This document shows, piece after piece, positions 1 to 5,336 of a stretch of DNA of 6,876 nt. Within the stretch, counting starts at the first letter, position 1. Each line of letters opens with the position of its first letter. The DNA is taken from assembly GCA_013205365.1 (NCBI GenBank), contig JABMNC010000098.1, forward strand, positions 1-6,876, read 5' to 3'. The notes beneath the pieces were generated by a model. The model was not told where the DNA came from and ran no database searches. It saw only the letters and a list, made by a program, of their open reading frames with translations. Both the position numbers and the translations under genes were made by a program. This DNA comes from Cryomorphaceae bacterium (GTDB lineage Bacteria > Bacteroidota > Bacteroidia > Flavobacteriales > Schleiferiaceae).

Positions 1-532
1 AAACCACGGGCAGGTTGAGGGAGTCTGAGCCAGGGTAGAAAACCAGCACCGACTTGGCCTGCAGCGGAACCTCCTTGTGGTAAACCGTGAAGCCCGCAGA
101 ATCGCCGGTATAGGCACGGATGCCCGAGAAACCCCACGGTCCGCGATGCTGTGGAACGGAACAGCGCTGCCCGACCCAAGTTCCGTAGTAGCTGACCCCC
201 ACACTTCGCGGCCCATTGGTACCCGCCAAGGGAAAGGGAAAAAGCCATCCGACCGAGCCCTGAACCCCTGGGGCGAAATCGTGCATTGCACGGCGAACGG
301 CGTCGGTTAGCATTCCTGCCTGAACGTGCGACCCGCCAAGGTGAACTATGTTAAGGCTACCTCGGCCTTCATAAATGAGGGTATCCATCCGCTGCCAAAC
401 GCGTTCTAAACCAGAATCACCGCGAGGAAGCTTCAGTTCTGGACTTTTGCTGGGCAGGGGCTGCGACCAGGCAGGGATCGCGAGCATCAGAACAAAGAGC
501 CCCAAAAACCTCAGATGCAAACTACTGGCCAT
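1..532 (-). CDS. Secreted SGNH/GDSL-hydrolase-like protein, C-terminus cut by the left window edge
   Basis: The reading frame stays open from an ATG at 532 to the window edge (177 codons); only the N-terminal part is present. Residues 1-24 form a signal peptide (hydrophobic LRFLGLFVLMLAIPA, then WSQ), so the product is probably periplasmic or surface-exposed. Residues 61-76 (NIVHLGGSHVQAGMLT) match block I of the SGNH fold, but the usual GDS is GGS (66-68): the nucleophile Ser68 is kept and Asp is replaced by Gly. The following stretch (APGVQGS...FPFPLAGTNGP) resembles a Bacteroidota family I recall as having GDSH plus FPY...A.TN. It is a paralogue of the gene just upstream (shared PxGDS stretch, block I, PGxQG, a later GxxGI segment). 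Its start lies inside the end of that gene with an 11-base overlap, so translation is probably coupled. Blocks III and V (Asn, Asp, His) would lie beyond the edge. Substrate unknown; an esterase on a cell-envelope polymer is an inference. Confidence 0.85.
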   Translation of the reverse strand, partial: MASSLHLRFLGLFVLMLAIPAWSQPLPSKSPELKLPRGDSGLERVWQRMDTLIYEGRGSLNIVHLGGSHVQAGMLTDAVRRAMHDFAPGVQGSVGWLFPFPLAGTNGPRSVGVSYYGTWVGQRCSVPQHRGPWGFSGIRAYTGDSAGFTVYHKEVPLQAKSVLVFYPGSDSLNLPVV

Positions 533-1871
533 GGTGGCGTTGAAGTTCCTGATCCAAGGCCTGAGCGAGCGCCGTGCCCACCTTGCGGGCTCCGTTGGGA
601 GTGAAGTGGATTCGGTCGGCACCGGCAAGCGGTGGATTGCGCTGCGTCCAGTCGGCCATACTGCCTGCCCCGCCCATAAAGGCAAAAACGTCAAAAAATG
701 CAGCCCCTTGGGAGTGTGCTGCCTCGCGAAGTACGTCGCGGACCTTACTCACATAGGGATAGGTCTCCCAGTCGGTGCCCACCTTGTGCGCCATGTCGCT
801 GGGACCAACCACCATTATGTCTGCATCGGGAAGTGCCCGCCTAAAAAATTGAATCTGGGCTGCGAAGGCGCGTCCGTAGCGCTCCACTTCGCCTGCTGAC
901 TTGAAGTAAGGCACTGCGTTCCCGCCAAACTGCAGAATGACCAGGCCGGGGCCTGCTTCGATCAGGGATTGCGAAAAATGGGTCCGTTCTATGCGTTTAA
1001 AACCGAGTCCGTCGGCACCGCGCATCGATACATTGTCTACGGCTACCCCCTGAGCACCGTCCCAGGCTGCACCGTACCATAGCGGACTTTCTCCGTTCAT
1101 CTCCAAACGAACCCTGCTCATGGGCTTCGACGCCATGAATTCCATTGTCGAAGGGTCGCCAGCACTGTAGTACCGTATGTGGGAAAGGCTGTCCTCAAAG
1201 TAAACCTTCACCTCGGTCGGACTCTCAAAGGGACCCAAAAACAGCGTAAGCTTTTGCGCCCGACGTACTCGGTCGTAGCCGTAGGAACGCGCCCTGAATT
1301 CCACACTGGCAGAACTGCCCTCGTAGCGGTGCGCAATTCCGCGCAGTCCATAAAGGCTTGAGGGCTCACGGTCGGTCGGGCGGCCAAAGCATGCAAAACG
1401 GCGCCAATTCCCACTGGCCCTATGGTCTACGCTCGCCATGGGAACAAAAGGATCCATTCCCTGCAGGCCCGGACCCATTCCACCAAAGCGCTTTTGAAGC
1501 AGCTCCCGAATGTCGGCCGAAATCCGATCGCCTTCGATTTGGGAATCGCCATAGTGAAGCACGCGCACTACCTGCTTGCTAGCCCCTTGGAGCGCTCTTG
1601 AAAACTTGGCAAATCCCAGGCTGTCGCCAGGAGGAAACTCAATCAGGCCCTTACCCCCTTTATTGGGGAGGGAAAGCTCCATTGCACTACTGTCTTGCTC
1701 GGGGAGCACCCTAAGATTTTGGTCCTGAGGTAAAAGAGTACTTACCCAGTCTCGGTTAGGCCATTTGAGGCCCGGTGGGCGCATTGAATCAGGCCATAAG
1801 GAGCTGGCCGCAAGCAGAAGCAGCAGAGATGCCACAAAGGCAAAAGTCATCCACGGGCTTTGGCGATTCAT
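522..1871 (-). CDS. Membrane-anchored periplasmic SGNH/GDSL hydrolase
   Basis: A 449-residue protein with one N-terminal hydrophobic helix (about residues 8-26), an uncleaved anchor or signal, followed by a periplasmic domain. SGNH signatures are complete: block I YGDSQIEGD (107-115, nucleophile Ser110), block III FGGN (315-318, Asn318 for the oxyanion hole) and block V DRIHFTPNG (419-427, Asp419 and His422). About 180 residues between blocks I and III (roughly 130-310) are much longer than in a minimal SGNH domain and look beta-rich, suggesting an inserted beta-sandwich that may bind carbohydrate. SGNH enzymes remove or transfer acyl groups on sugars, peptidoglycan or lipids; a role on an acetylated envelope polymer is inferred. 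The start overlaps the stop of the LysM gene as ATGA (1868-1871). AGGAG lies directly against the ATG with no spacer, so coupling rather than a normal ribosome site probably drives translation. It ends inside the next SGNH gene. Confidence 0.9.
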   Translation of the reverse strand: MNRQSPWMTFAFVASLLLLLAASSLWPDSMRPPGLKWPNRDWVSTLLPQDQNLRVLPEQDSSAMELSLPNKGGKGLIEFPPGDSLGFAKFSRALQGASKQVVRVLHYGDSQIEGDRISADIRELLQKRFGGMGPGLQGMDPFVPMASVDHRASGNWRRFACFGRPTDREPSSLYGLRGIAHRYEGSSASVEFRARSYGYDRVRRAQKLTLFLGPFESPTEVKVYFEDSLSHIRYYSAGDPSTMEFMASKPMSRVRLEMNGESPLWYGAAWDGAQGVAVDNVSMRGADGLGFKRIERTHFSQSLIEAGPGLVILQFGGNAVPYFKSAGEVERYGRAFAAQIQFFRRALPDADIMVVGPSDMAHKVGTDWETYPYVSKVRDVLREAAHSQGAAFFDVFAFMGGAGSMADWTQRNPPLAGADRIHFTPNGARKVGTALAQALDQELQRHHGQ

Positions 1872-2503
1872 CTCCTAATTATCAATACTTGACCAGGGTA
1901 GATTCGATCACTGCCTCGATTGGCACCATAGAGTTCCTTGAGGCTAATCCCGGGGTGGCGTCGCTGAAGAATTCCAAAATTATCGCCCGACCGAACTATA
2001 ATTCGGACTTCACTGGGTTTAATTACATTGGTTAGATCGGTGGACAAAGCGGGTGATCCCCCTGGACCTTCAGGAGCAATCGCCGGCAACCTCAAACTGC
2101 CGCCGAAGGCAAGGGGCGGCAAAGGCTGTGCCCGAGGGGCATTTTGCATGGGCACAAGGTTCCAAGGCTTGAGATCTTTGCACTTTAAAACCTCGCGTGG
2201 CGATTCCACAAGGGCCCAATCGGCAGATAGGCTATCTCCAAAAAGGCAGTAGTAATCAAGCCAGAGGGTTTTAGCCGCGTCAAAGGCAAATGCGGAATCG
2301 TTTTGTACCCGATCCCAACCAAATCGGGCGGCCGCAGGCTGGCTCAAACCAAAAAGTCCGAGCCTTGGAACCTTGGAGCCTGACTGAACCTGGAGGCTGC
2401 GGATTGCGCTGGCATTCATGTAAATCGGCTGGTAGCTCAGGCTATCTTGAGCCCAAAGACTGACGGCGGCATGGCTAACGAAAGCAACTGTAATTCCGCG
2501 CAT
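1868..2503 (-). CDS. Secreted LysM-domain protein with a degenerate lysozyme-like N-terminal region
   Basis: Start chosen at 2503, giving 211 residues: from there the protein opens with a good signal peptide (MRGITVAFVSHAAVSLWAQ, cleavage near residue 18-19), while any longer version would translate through the tRNA and its terminator. The C-terminal segment 165-211 is a clear LysM domain (VRSGDNFGILQRRHPG...LYGAN...IYPGQVLIIRR), a fold that binds N-acetylglucosamine-containing glycans such as peptidoglycan. Residues 30-105 loosely resemble a soluble lytic transglycosylase core: QSG (40-42), GLFGLSQPAAARFGW (49-63), then FDAAKTLWLDYYCLFGDSL (74-92). The position where such enzymes carry the catalytic Glu (ESG) appears to be Gln40, so this half may be inactive and structural; this comparison is by eye. 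A Pro-rich linker (118-164) joins the parts. It is the first gene of the operon with the two SGNH genes and has its own -7 element just ahead of the ATG. Confidence 0.85.
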   Translation of the reverse strand: MRGITVAFVSHAAVSLWAQDSLSYQPIYMNASAIRSLQVQSGSKVPRLGLFGLSQPAAARFGWDRVQNDSAFAFDAAKTLWLDYYCLFGDSLSADWALVESPREVLKCKDLKPWNLVPMQNAPRAQPLPPLAFGGSLRLPAIAPEGPGGSPALSTDLTNVIKPSEVRIIVRSGDNFGILQRRHPGISLKELYGANRGSDRIYPGQVLIIRR

Positions 2504-2509
2504 TGAATT

Positions 2510-2517
2510 CAAAGGTA
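2510..2517 (-). promoter_or_regulatory. -7 promoter element (TACCTTTG) for the LysM-SGNH operon
   Basis: On the minus strand TACCTTTG fits the Bacteroidota -7 consensus TAnnTTTG and lies 6 bases before the ATG at 2503. No TTG sits at the ideal distance; position -33 would fall in the T-run of the tRNA-His terminator. If used, transcription would start within a few bases of the ATG, giving a leaderless or nearly leaderless mRNA. This also explains why no Shine-Dalgarno sequence is seen. Confidence 0.5.
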
Positions 2518-2531
2518 TGGAGTACGCGTTC

Positions 2532-2572
2532 AAAAAAAAGCGAAAACCGAACCCTCGCGAGTTCAGTTTTGC
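2532..2572 (-). terminator. Intrinsic terminator of the tRNA-His unit
   Basis: Reading the minus strand, a hairpin occupies 2572-2540: GCAAAACTGAACTC pairs with GGGTTCGGTTTTCGC, giving 14 pairs (two G-T, one just below the loop) with a single bulged C, closed by a GCGA tetraloop. It is followed at once by eight T (2539-2532). It lies 12 bases after the mature tRNA end and before the LysM gene, so it separates the tRNA from the operon. The other strand also has a short T-run after the stem, but no gene on that strand reads into it. Confidence 0.85.
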
Positions 2573-2584
2573 AGTTTTTCTGGG

Positions 2585-2658
2585 GGTGAAAGACGGGGTT
2601 CGAACCCGCGACCTCCGGAACCACAATCCGGCGCTCTAACCAACTGAGCTACAATCAC
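2585..2658 (-). tRNA. tRNA-His (anticodon GTG)
   Basis: A 74-base cloverleaf: D-stem GCTC/GAGC, anticodon stem CCGGA/TCCGG with loop TTGTGGT (GTG at 2624-2622), five-base variable loop, T-stem GCGGG/CCCGT with TTCGAAC loop, and discriminator C at 2585. A G at 2659 supplies the extra G(-1) typical of tRNA-His, able to pair with C73. CCA is not cleanly encoded; the mature end is followed by CCCA, so CCA is probably added after transcription. The acceptor stem is odd: 5' GTGATTG against 3' CTTTCAC gives U-U at 5:68 and 6:67. The gene has its own promoter and terminator, indicating that it is expressed. Confidence 0.95.
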
Positions 2659-2672
2659 CATGCTTGGGGCGG

Positions 2673-2702
2673 CAAATATAACCTACATGTTGGGTTTAGC
2701 AA
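2673..2702 (-). promoter_or_regulatory. Bacteroidota-type promoter of tRNA-His
   Basis: On the minus strand TTG (2702-2700), exactly 19 bases, then TATATTTG (2680-2673) matches the Bacteroidota primary-sigma consensus TTG-N19-TAnnTTTG in full. The predicted start is near 2668, leaving a leader of about ten bases before the tRNA. It is the best promoter in the window and a main reason for the phylum assignment. Confidence 0.85.
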
Positions 2703-2772
2703 GTACCTGTCTCGCTGCGGCCCTCTTCAAAACCTGACCGACCCTGGCTGCTCGATTGCTTGAATTACACCC

Positions 2773-2780
2773 GATATTTG
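2773..2780 (+). promoter_or_regulatory. Putative -7 element (GATATTTG) for the glycosyltransferase gene
   Basis: GATATTTG matches TAnnTTTG at all but the first base and stands 4 bases (AGGC) before the ATG at 2785. The string TTTGAGGCATGA (2777-2788) recurs exactly at the start of ccmB. No TTG is found at the expected -33 position. If real, the mRNA would be leaderless. Confidence 0.4.
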
Positions 2781-2784
2781 AGGC

Positions 2785-3837
2785 ATGACCGTGACCCATG
2801 TCGTTAGAATGTGGCCCGACCAGGGCGACCCTCAGCTTGGAACCTTTGTGCGGGCTCAGGTTAGCGCGCTCCGTGATTTGGGCATAACGCAGAAGGTGGT
2901 CGTTTGGTCAGGCAGCGACCATAACCCACTACCGCTCGACGGCCTCGAAGTCATTGCGGGACCTCGGGTGCCCATGGGTCCGCGCGGATGGCCAGCCAAG
3001 GCGCGTTCCGTGCTCCAACTTGGGCAACCCAACCTTGTGCACCTTCACGGTTCCGGCGGCGACACCGCCTACTTAATGCTGCGGTGCGTCATGCAGTGGG
3101 GCCAGCGCATTCCAAGAGTTATCACTGAGCACCAGTACTTTGCGGACGGAGCCCTTCCAACGGGTGTTTTGTGGACCCACCGTCTCGCCAATGCACGTAC
3201 CGCCGTTTCTCCTTTTTTGGCGGAGCGATTTAAACCCATCGCACCGGTCGACGTGGTACCCAATTGCTGGACCGCTCCCCTGCCCCACCAGCTGCGCCAA
3301 CCGCATTCTGGCGGACGCCGCATTCTCCACGTGGGCGATTGGGTCGACGCCATCAAGGGCATCAGCCCCCTGCTTAAAGCCTGGCGCCTGCATTCCGAGC
3401 GCAATCCCCTCGACCGGCTGACCCTCGTAGGCGATGGCGTGGATCGCCAACTTTTAGAACCATTAGTCCGCGAAAGCCCCAACTGCACGTGGTTGGGCCG
3501 ATTGGCACCAGAGGAACTCGAAACCGAAATGGGCCTAAACGACGCATTGGTCGTGAATTCACCGCGCGAAACCTTTTCTATCGTTATTGGCCAGGCCCTA
3601 GAGCGGGGACTGCAGGTACTAAGTACGCGCTGCGGTGGGCCCGAAAGCACCTACAGGGGCAGCACCATAACCTACCGAAGCGGAGGGCCTGACGATACCG
3701 AAGACCTGGTAATGCATCTGGGCAACCTAAGGCCTGCTCACGAAACCTATCCCATTGCGGAATTCGCGAACTTTCGACCGCAAGCCGTCGGAGAACAGAT
3801 TTTGGCAATCTACCGGCGCGTGGGCGCCAAGGGTTAA
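2785..3837 (+). CDS. GT4-family glycosyltransferase (GT-B fold), specificity unknown
   Basis: A 350-residue protein without signal peptide or membrane segment, a normal length for a single GT-B glycosyltransferase. The N-terminal domain opens with VVRMWPDQGDPQLGTFVRAQ (6-25), like the acceptor-binding domain of GT4 enzymes (P...G.F...Q...L...G), and carries HLHGSGG (86-92) and TEHQ (114-117). The C-terminal nucleotide-sugar domain has HVGDWVDAIKG (182-192; Lys191 at the usual phosphate-contacting place, Asp185 where many relatives have Arg) and SPRETFSIVIGQALERG (259-275). This is the EX7E region, but the second Glu is Gln270. The family moves sugar from a nucleotide sugar to lipid-linked or polysaccharide acceptors in the cytosol. 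It stands alone between a divergent tRNA and a convergent bshB1, so context gives no substrate. It lacks the N-terminal signature I expect of BshA. Confidence 0.88.
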   Translation: MTVTHVVRMWPDQGDPQLGTFVRAQVSALRDLGITQKVVVWSGSDHNPLPLDGLEVIAGPRVPMGPRGWPAKARSVLQLGQPNLVHLHGSGGDTAYLMLRCVMQWGQRIPRVITEHQYFADGALPTGVLWTHRLANARTAVSPFLAERFKPIAPVDVVPNCWTAPLPHQLRQPHSGGRRILHVGDWVDAIKGISPLLKAWRLHSERNPLDRLTLVGDGVDRQLLEPLVRESPNCTWLGRLAPEELETEMGLNDALVVNSPRETFSIVIGQALERGLQVLSTRCGGPESTYRGSTITYRSGGPDDTEDLVMHLGNLRPAHETYPIAEFANFRPQAVGEQILAIYRRVGAKG

Positions 3838-3842
3838 TGACC

Positions 3843-3863
3843 TTCGGAGCCAAAGACTCCGAA
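3843..3863. terminator. Hairpin in the gap between convergent genes, possible weak bidirectional terminator
   Basis: TTCGGAG and CTCCGAA form a perfect 7-base stem around a 7-base loop (CCAAAGA), starting 5 bases after the glycosyltransferase stop. No T-run follows on either strand, so it may be a 3'-end stabiliser or a factor-assisted terminator. The rest of the 128-base gap (3838-3965) shows only minor repeats and no convincing gene. Confidence 0.4.
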
Positions 3864-3965
3864 ATAAACCCTTGGGCTGAATTAGCAAAAGCTACTACAA
3901 ACAGTGAGGCATCCGTACCTCATTCTATGGGCAGCACAAGAGTCATTGTTCTAGAATATGCTGGG

Positions 3966-4685
3966 CTAGCGAAGCGCAAAAAGCGAGTCGATCCCAATCC
4001 TGCGCGTGGCAATGAATCCCTCTGCGTGAGAAACCCCCATAACACGACCCCACTCGGCACTGCGCGCCCGAAGGGAATCCCAGAACCATTTCGATGAAAT
4101 CACGGTATCGGGAGCGTCGGAGTCCGATTGATAAAATTGCGAAGCGTGGGCAGCCAAGGAGTCCATTTTGACGTCGATAAAATCAGTAATGTCCACGGTA
4201 AAATCGGCCTGGAGGTCATAAAACTGAATGTAGTGGTAAACATGCTCAGGGCGATAAGGCTGCTGCACTGCACCGTCTTCACCAACGGATTCCCACTTGT
4301 GAAGGCCAGCCCTAAAACAGGCCTCGACCACCATAGCAGAAGCAACACCATGGTCGGGATGACGATCGCGAGGTGCGTTGCAAAGCACGATTCGTGGTTT
4401 GTGGAAGCGTAGCAATTCAATAATTCGCTGCTGGCTGTCAAAATCGTTGACTAAACGGCCGTCGGGCAGATCCAAATTAACCCGAAACGAGGCACCTAAA
4501 ATCTGGGCGGCCTTGATGCCTTCGCGATCGCGGTCGATTACGGTTCCGCGGCTGCCCATCTCGCCGCGCGTTAGGTCGACCAATCCGATGCTATGGCCTT
4601 GGGCAACATGCTTGGCAATGGTTCCGCCACAACCAATTTCTACGTCGTCGGGGTGGGCCCCAAAGGCCAAGATGTCAACCTGCAT
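3966..4685 (-). CDS. bshB1: Bacillithiol biosynthesis deacetylase BshB1
   Basis: A 239-residue cytosolic zinc hydrolase of the PIG-L/LmbE family that deacetylates N-acetylglucosaminyl-malate to glucosaminyl-malate, the second step of bacillithiol synthesis. Metal-site motifs are intact: AHPDD (10-14, His11 and Asp14) and DRHPDHG (107-113, His112). BshB1-type signatures include DLTRGEMGSRG (37-47), VLCNAPRDRH (100-109), HVYHYIQFY, SQFY, ISSKWFWDS and SHAEGF near the C-terminus; length is typical of the family. It starts 4 bases after the peroxidase stop, and its ribosome site lies inside the end of that gene, so the two form one operon. BshA and BshC are not in the window. A related PIG-L deacetylase with another amide substrate is possible, but the motif set fits BshB1 well. 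Confidence 0.93.
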   Translation of the reverse strand: MQVDILAFGAHPDDVEIGCGGTIAKHVAQGHSIGLVDLTRGEMGSRGTVIDRDREGIKAAQILGASFRVNLDLPDGRLVNDFDSQQRIIELLRFHKPRIVLCNAPRDRHPDHGVASAMVVEACFRAGLHKWESVGEDGAVQQPYRPEHVYHYIQFYDLQADFTVDITDFIDVKMDSLAAHASQFYQSDSDAPDTVISSKWFWDSLRARSAEWGRVMGVSHAEGFIATRRIGIDSLFALR

Positions 4686-4689
4686 GCTT

Positions 4690-5253
4690 TTACTCCTTGC
4701 CCAGTGCGAAGTTTCTGATGGTGGAGTTCATCGGCGAAACCGAAGAGAGATGGCTACTAAGCCATTGACCCTTCTCGTTAATGAGAAACTTTTGAAAATT
4801 CCAGAGCACCATGGCATTCTTGGCTCCATTCTTCTCTTTTTGAGTGAGCCATTGGTACACGGGGTGCTGCTCGCTGCCTTTGGTATGAACCTTTGACATC
4901 ATTAAGAAGGTTACTCCGTAGTTCTTTTCACAAAAAGCCTTGATGTCGGTATTAGACCCGGATTCCTGTTTGCCAAAGTCGTTGCTCGGGAAGCCGAGAA
5001 TCACAAACTGCTCGCCCCCGGCCTCGTCGAAAAGCGCCTGAAGTTCTTTGTACTGGGGAGTGAATCCGCATTCAGAAGCAGTGTTGACAATGAGCACGCG
5101 CTTGCCCTTGAGCTGAGCAAAGTCGAACTCTTCACCCTCGAGGGTGCGGGCTTTGAGGCTATAAAAACTAAGCGGCGGCTCCACGGCATTTGCGTTGGAG
5201 ACGGAACATCCAAAAAGGGTGGTCAAGAGGGTGCCAAGAAAGTATTTTATCAT
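4690..5253 (-). CDS. gpx: Glutathione peroxidase-family thiol peroxidase (cysteine type), exported
   Basis: A 187-residue GPx-fold peroxidase reducing hydrogen peroxide or organic hydroperoxides. Catalytic residues are visible: peroxidatic Cys62 in NTASECGFTPQY (57-68), Gln96 in FPSNDFGKQESG (88-99), and Trp151-Asn152 in LWNFQKFLI (150-158). Cys108 in AFCEKNYGVTF (106-116) sits where two-cysteine GPx enzymes carry a resolving cysteine, so thioredoxin is a likelier reductant than glutathione. The N-terminus is an export signal. TLFGC (12-16) is a near-lipobox with an atypical Phe, so the protein may be a lipoprotein; a signal peptidase I cut after NANA (20-23) is the alternative. It leads an operon with bshB1, linking it to bacillithiol. 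Its promoter region carries a perfect inverted repeat, hinting at regulation. Confidence 0.93.
   Translation of the reverse strand: MIKYFLGTLLTTLFGCSVSNANAVEPPLSFYSLKARTLEGEEFDFAQLKGKRVLIVNTASECGFTPQYKELQALFDEAGGEQFVILGFPSNDFGKQESGSNTDIKAFCEKNYGVTFLMMSKVHTKGSEQHPVYQWLTQKEKNGAKNAMVLWNFQKFLINEKGQWLSSHLSSVSPMNSTIRNFALGKE
4693..4698 (-). promoter_or_regulatory. Shine-Dalgarno site of bshB1
   Basis: AAGGAG on the minus strand, 7 bases before the bshB1 ATG, placed within the last codons of the peroxidase gene. It is the only classical ribosome site seen in the window, in contrast to the other starts. It supports initiation at 4685 and coupling to gpx translation. Confidence 0.75.
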
Positions 5254-5260
5254 AATATTT

Positions 5261-5280
5261 TGCTAACCCCAAAGTTAGCA
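5261..5280. promoter_or_regulatory. Perfect 7+7 inverted repeat over the gpx promoter, candidate operator
   Basis: TGCTAAC (5261-5267), 6 bases, then GTTAGCA (5274-5280) form an exact dyad in the 83-base divergent region between gpx and ccmB. Its right arm covers most of the predicted gpx -7 element (5270-5277), the position expected for a repressor site. No T-run follows on either strand, so it is not an intrinsic terminator. The binding protein is unknown. Confidence 0.5.
5270..5277 (-). promoter_or_regulatory. -7 promoter element (TAACTTTG) for the gpx-bshB1 operon
   Basis: On the minus strand TAACTTTG matches TAnnTTTG, 16 bases before the gpx ATG, giving a short AT-rich leader without a Shine-Dalgarno sequence. 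No clear TTG is found 19 bases upstream. It lies within the inverted repeat at 5261-5280. Confidence 0.5.
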
Positions 5281-5324
5281 CTTAGTTCGCTCCCCTGTAG
5301 GCCCTTCAGGCATAGTGCGCGGAC

Positions 5325-5332
5325 TACCTTTG
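5325..5332 (+). promoter_or_regulatory. -7 promoter element (TACCTTTG) for the ccm operon
   Basis: TACCTTTG matches TAnnTTTG and is followed by AGGC and the ccmB ATG at 5337, so the transcript would begin at or next to the start codon. The -33 region lacks a TTG. The element and spacing repeat those ahead of the glycosyltransferase and LysM genes. Confidence 0.5.
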
Positions 5333-5336
5333 AGGC

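Noticed and set aside
375..899. 174-codon plus-strand open frame
   Set aside because: It is antisense to both SGNH genes, which have clear motifs and signal or anchor sequences; the product shows no recognisable pattern.
1775..2252. Two overlapping plus-strand frames (86 and 74 codons)
   Set aside because: They are shadows of the SGNH and LysM genes with no start signals or motifs.
2504..2626. 41-residue N-terminal extension of the LysM protein from a TTG at 2626
   Set aside because: It would translate tRNA-His and its terminator; the signal peptide and a promoter element place the start at 2503.
3069..3650. 193-codon minus-strand frame inside the glycosyltransferase
   Set aside because: It is a complementary-strand shadow of a well-supported gene and has low-complexity composition.
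2785..3837. Glycosyltransferase as BshA, the first bacillithiol enzyme
   Set aside because: The N-terminus lacks the BshA signature I expect (a GGSG-type loop near the start), and the gene is convergent to bshB1, not co-transcribed.
3877..3934. Short inverted repeats TAGC-AAAA-GCTA and TGAGG...CCTCA in the convergent gap
   Set aside because: Arms of 4-5 bases are expected by chance in this length, and no T-run follows.
3837..4097. 86-codon plus-strand frame starting at the glycosyltransferase stop (TAATG)
   Set aside because: The coupled-looking start is tempting, but the second half is antisense to bshB1, no domain or signal is recognisable, and the frame runs through the 3843-3863 hairpin.
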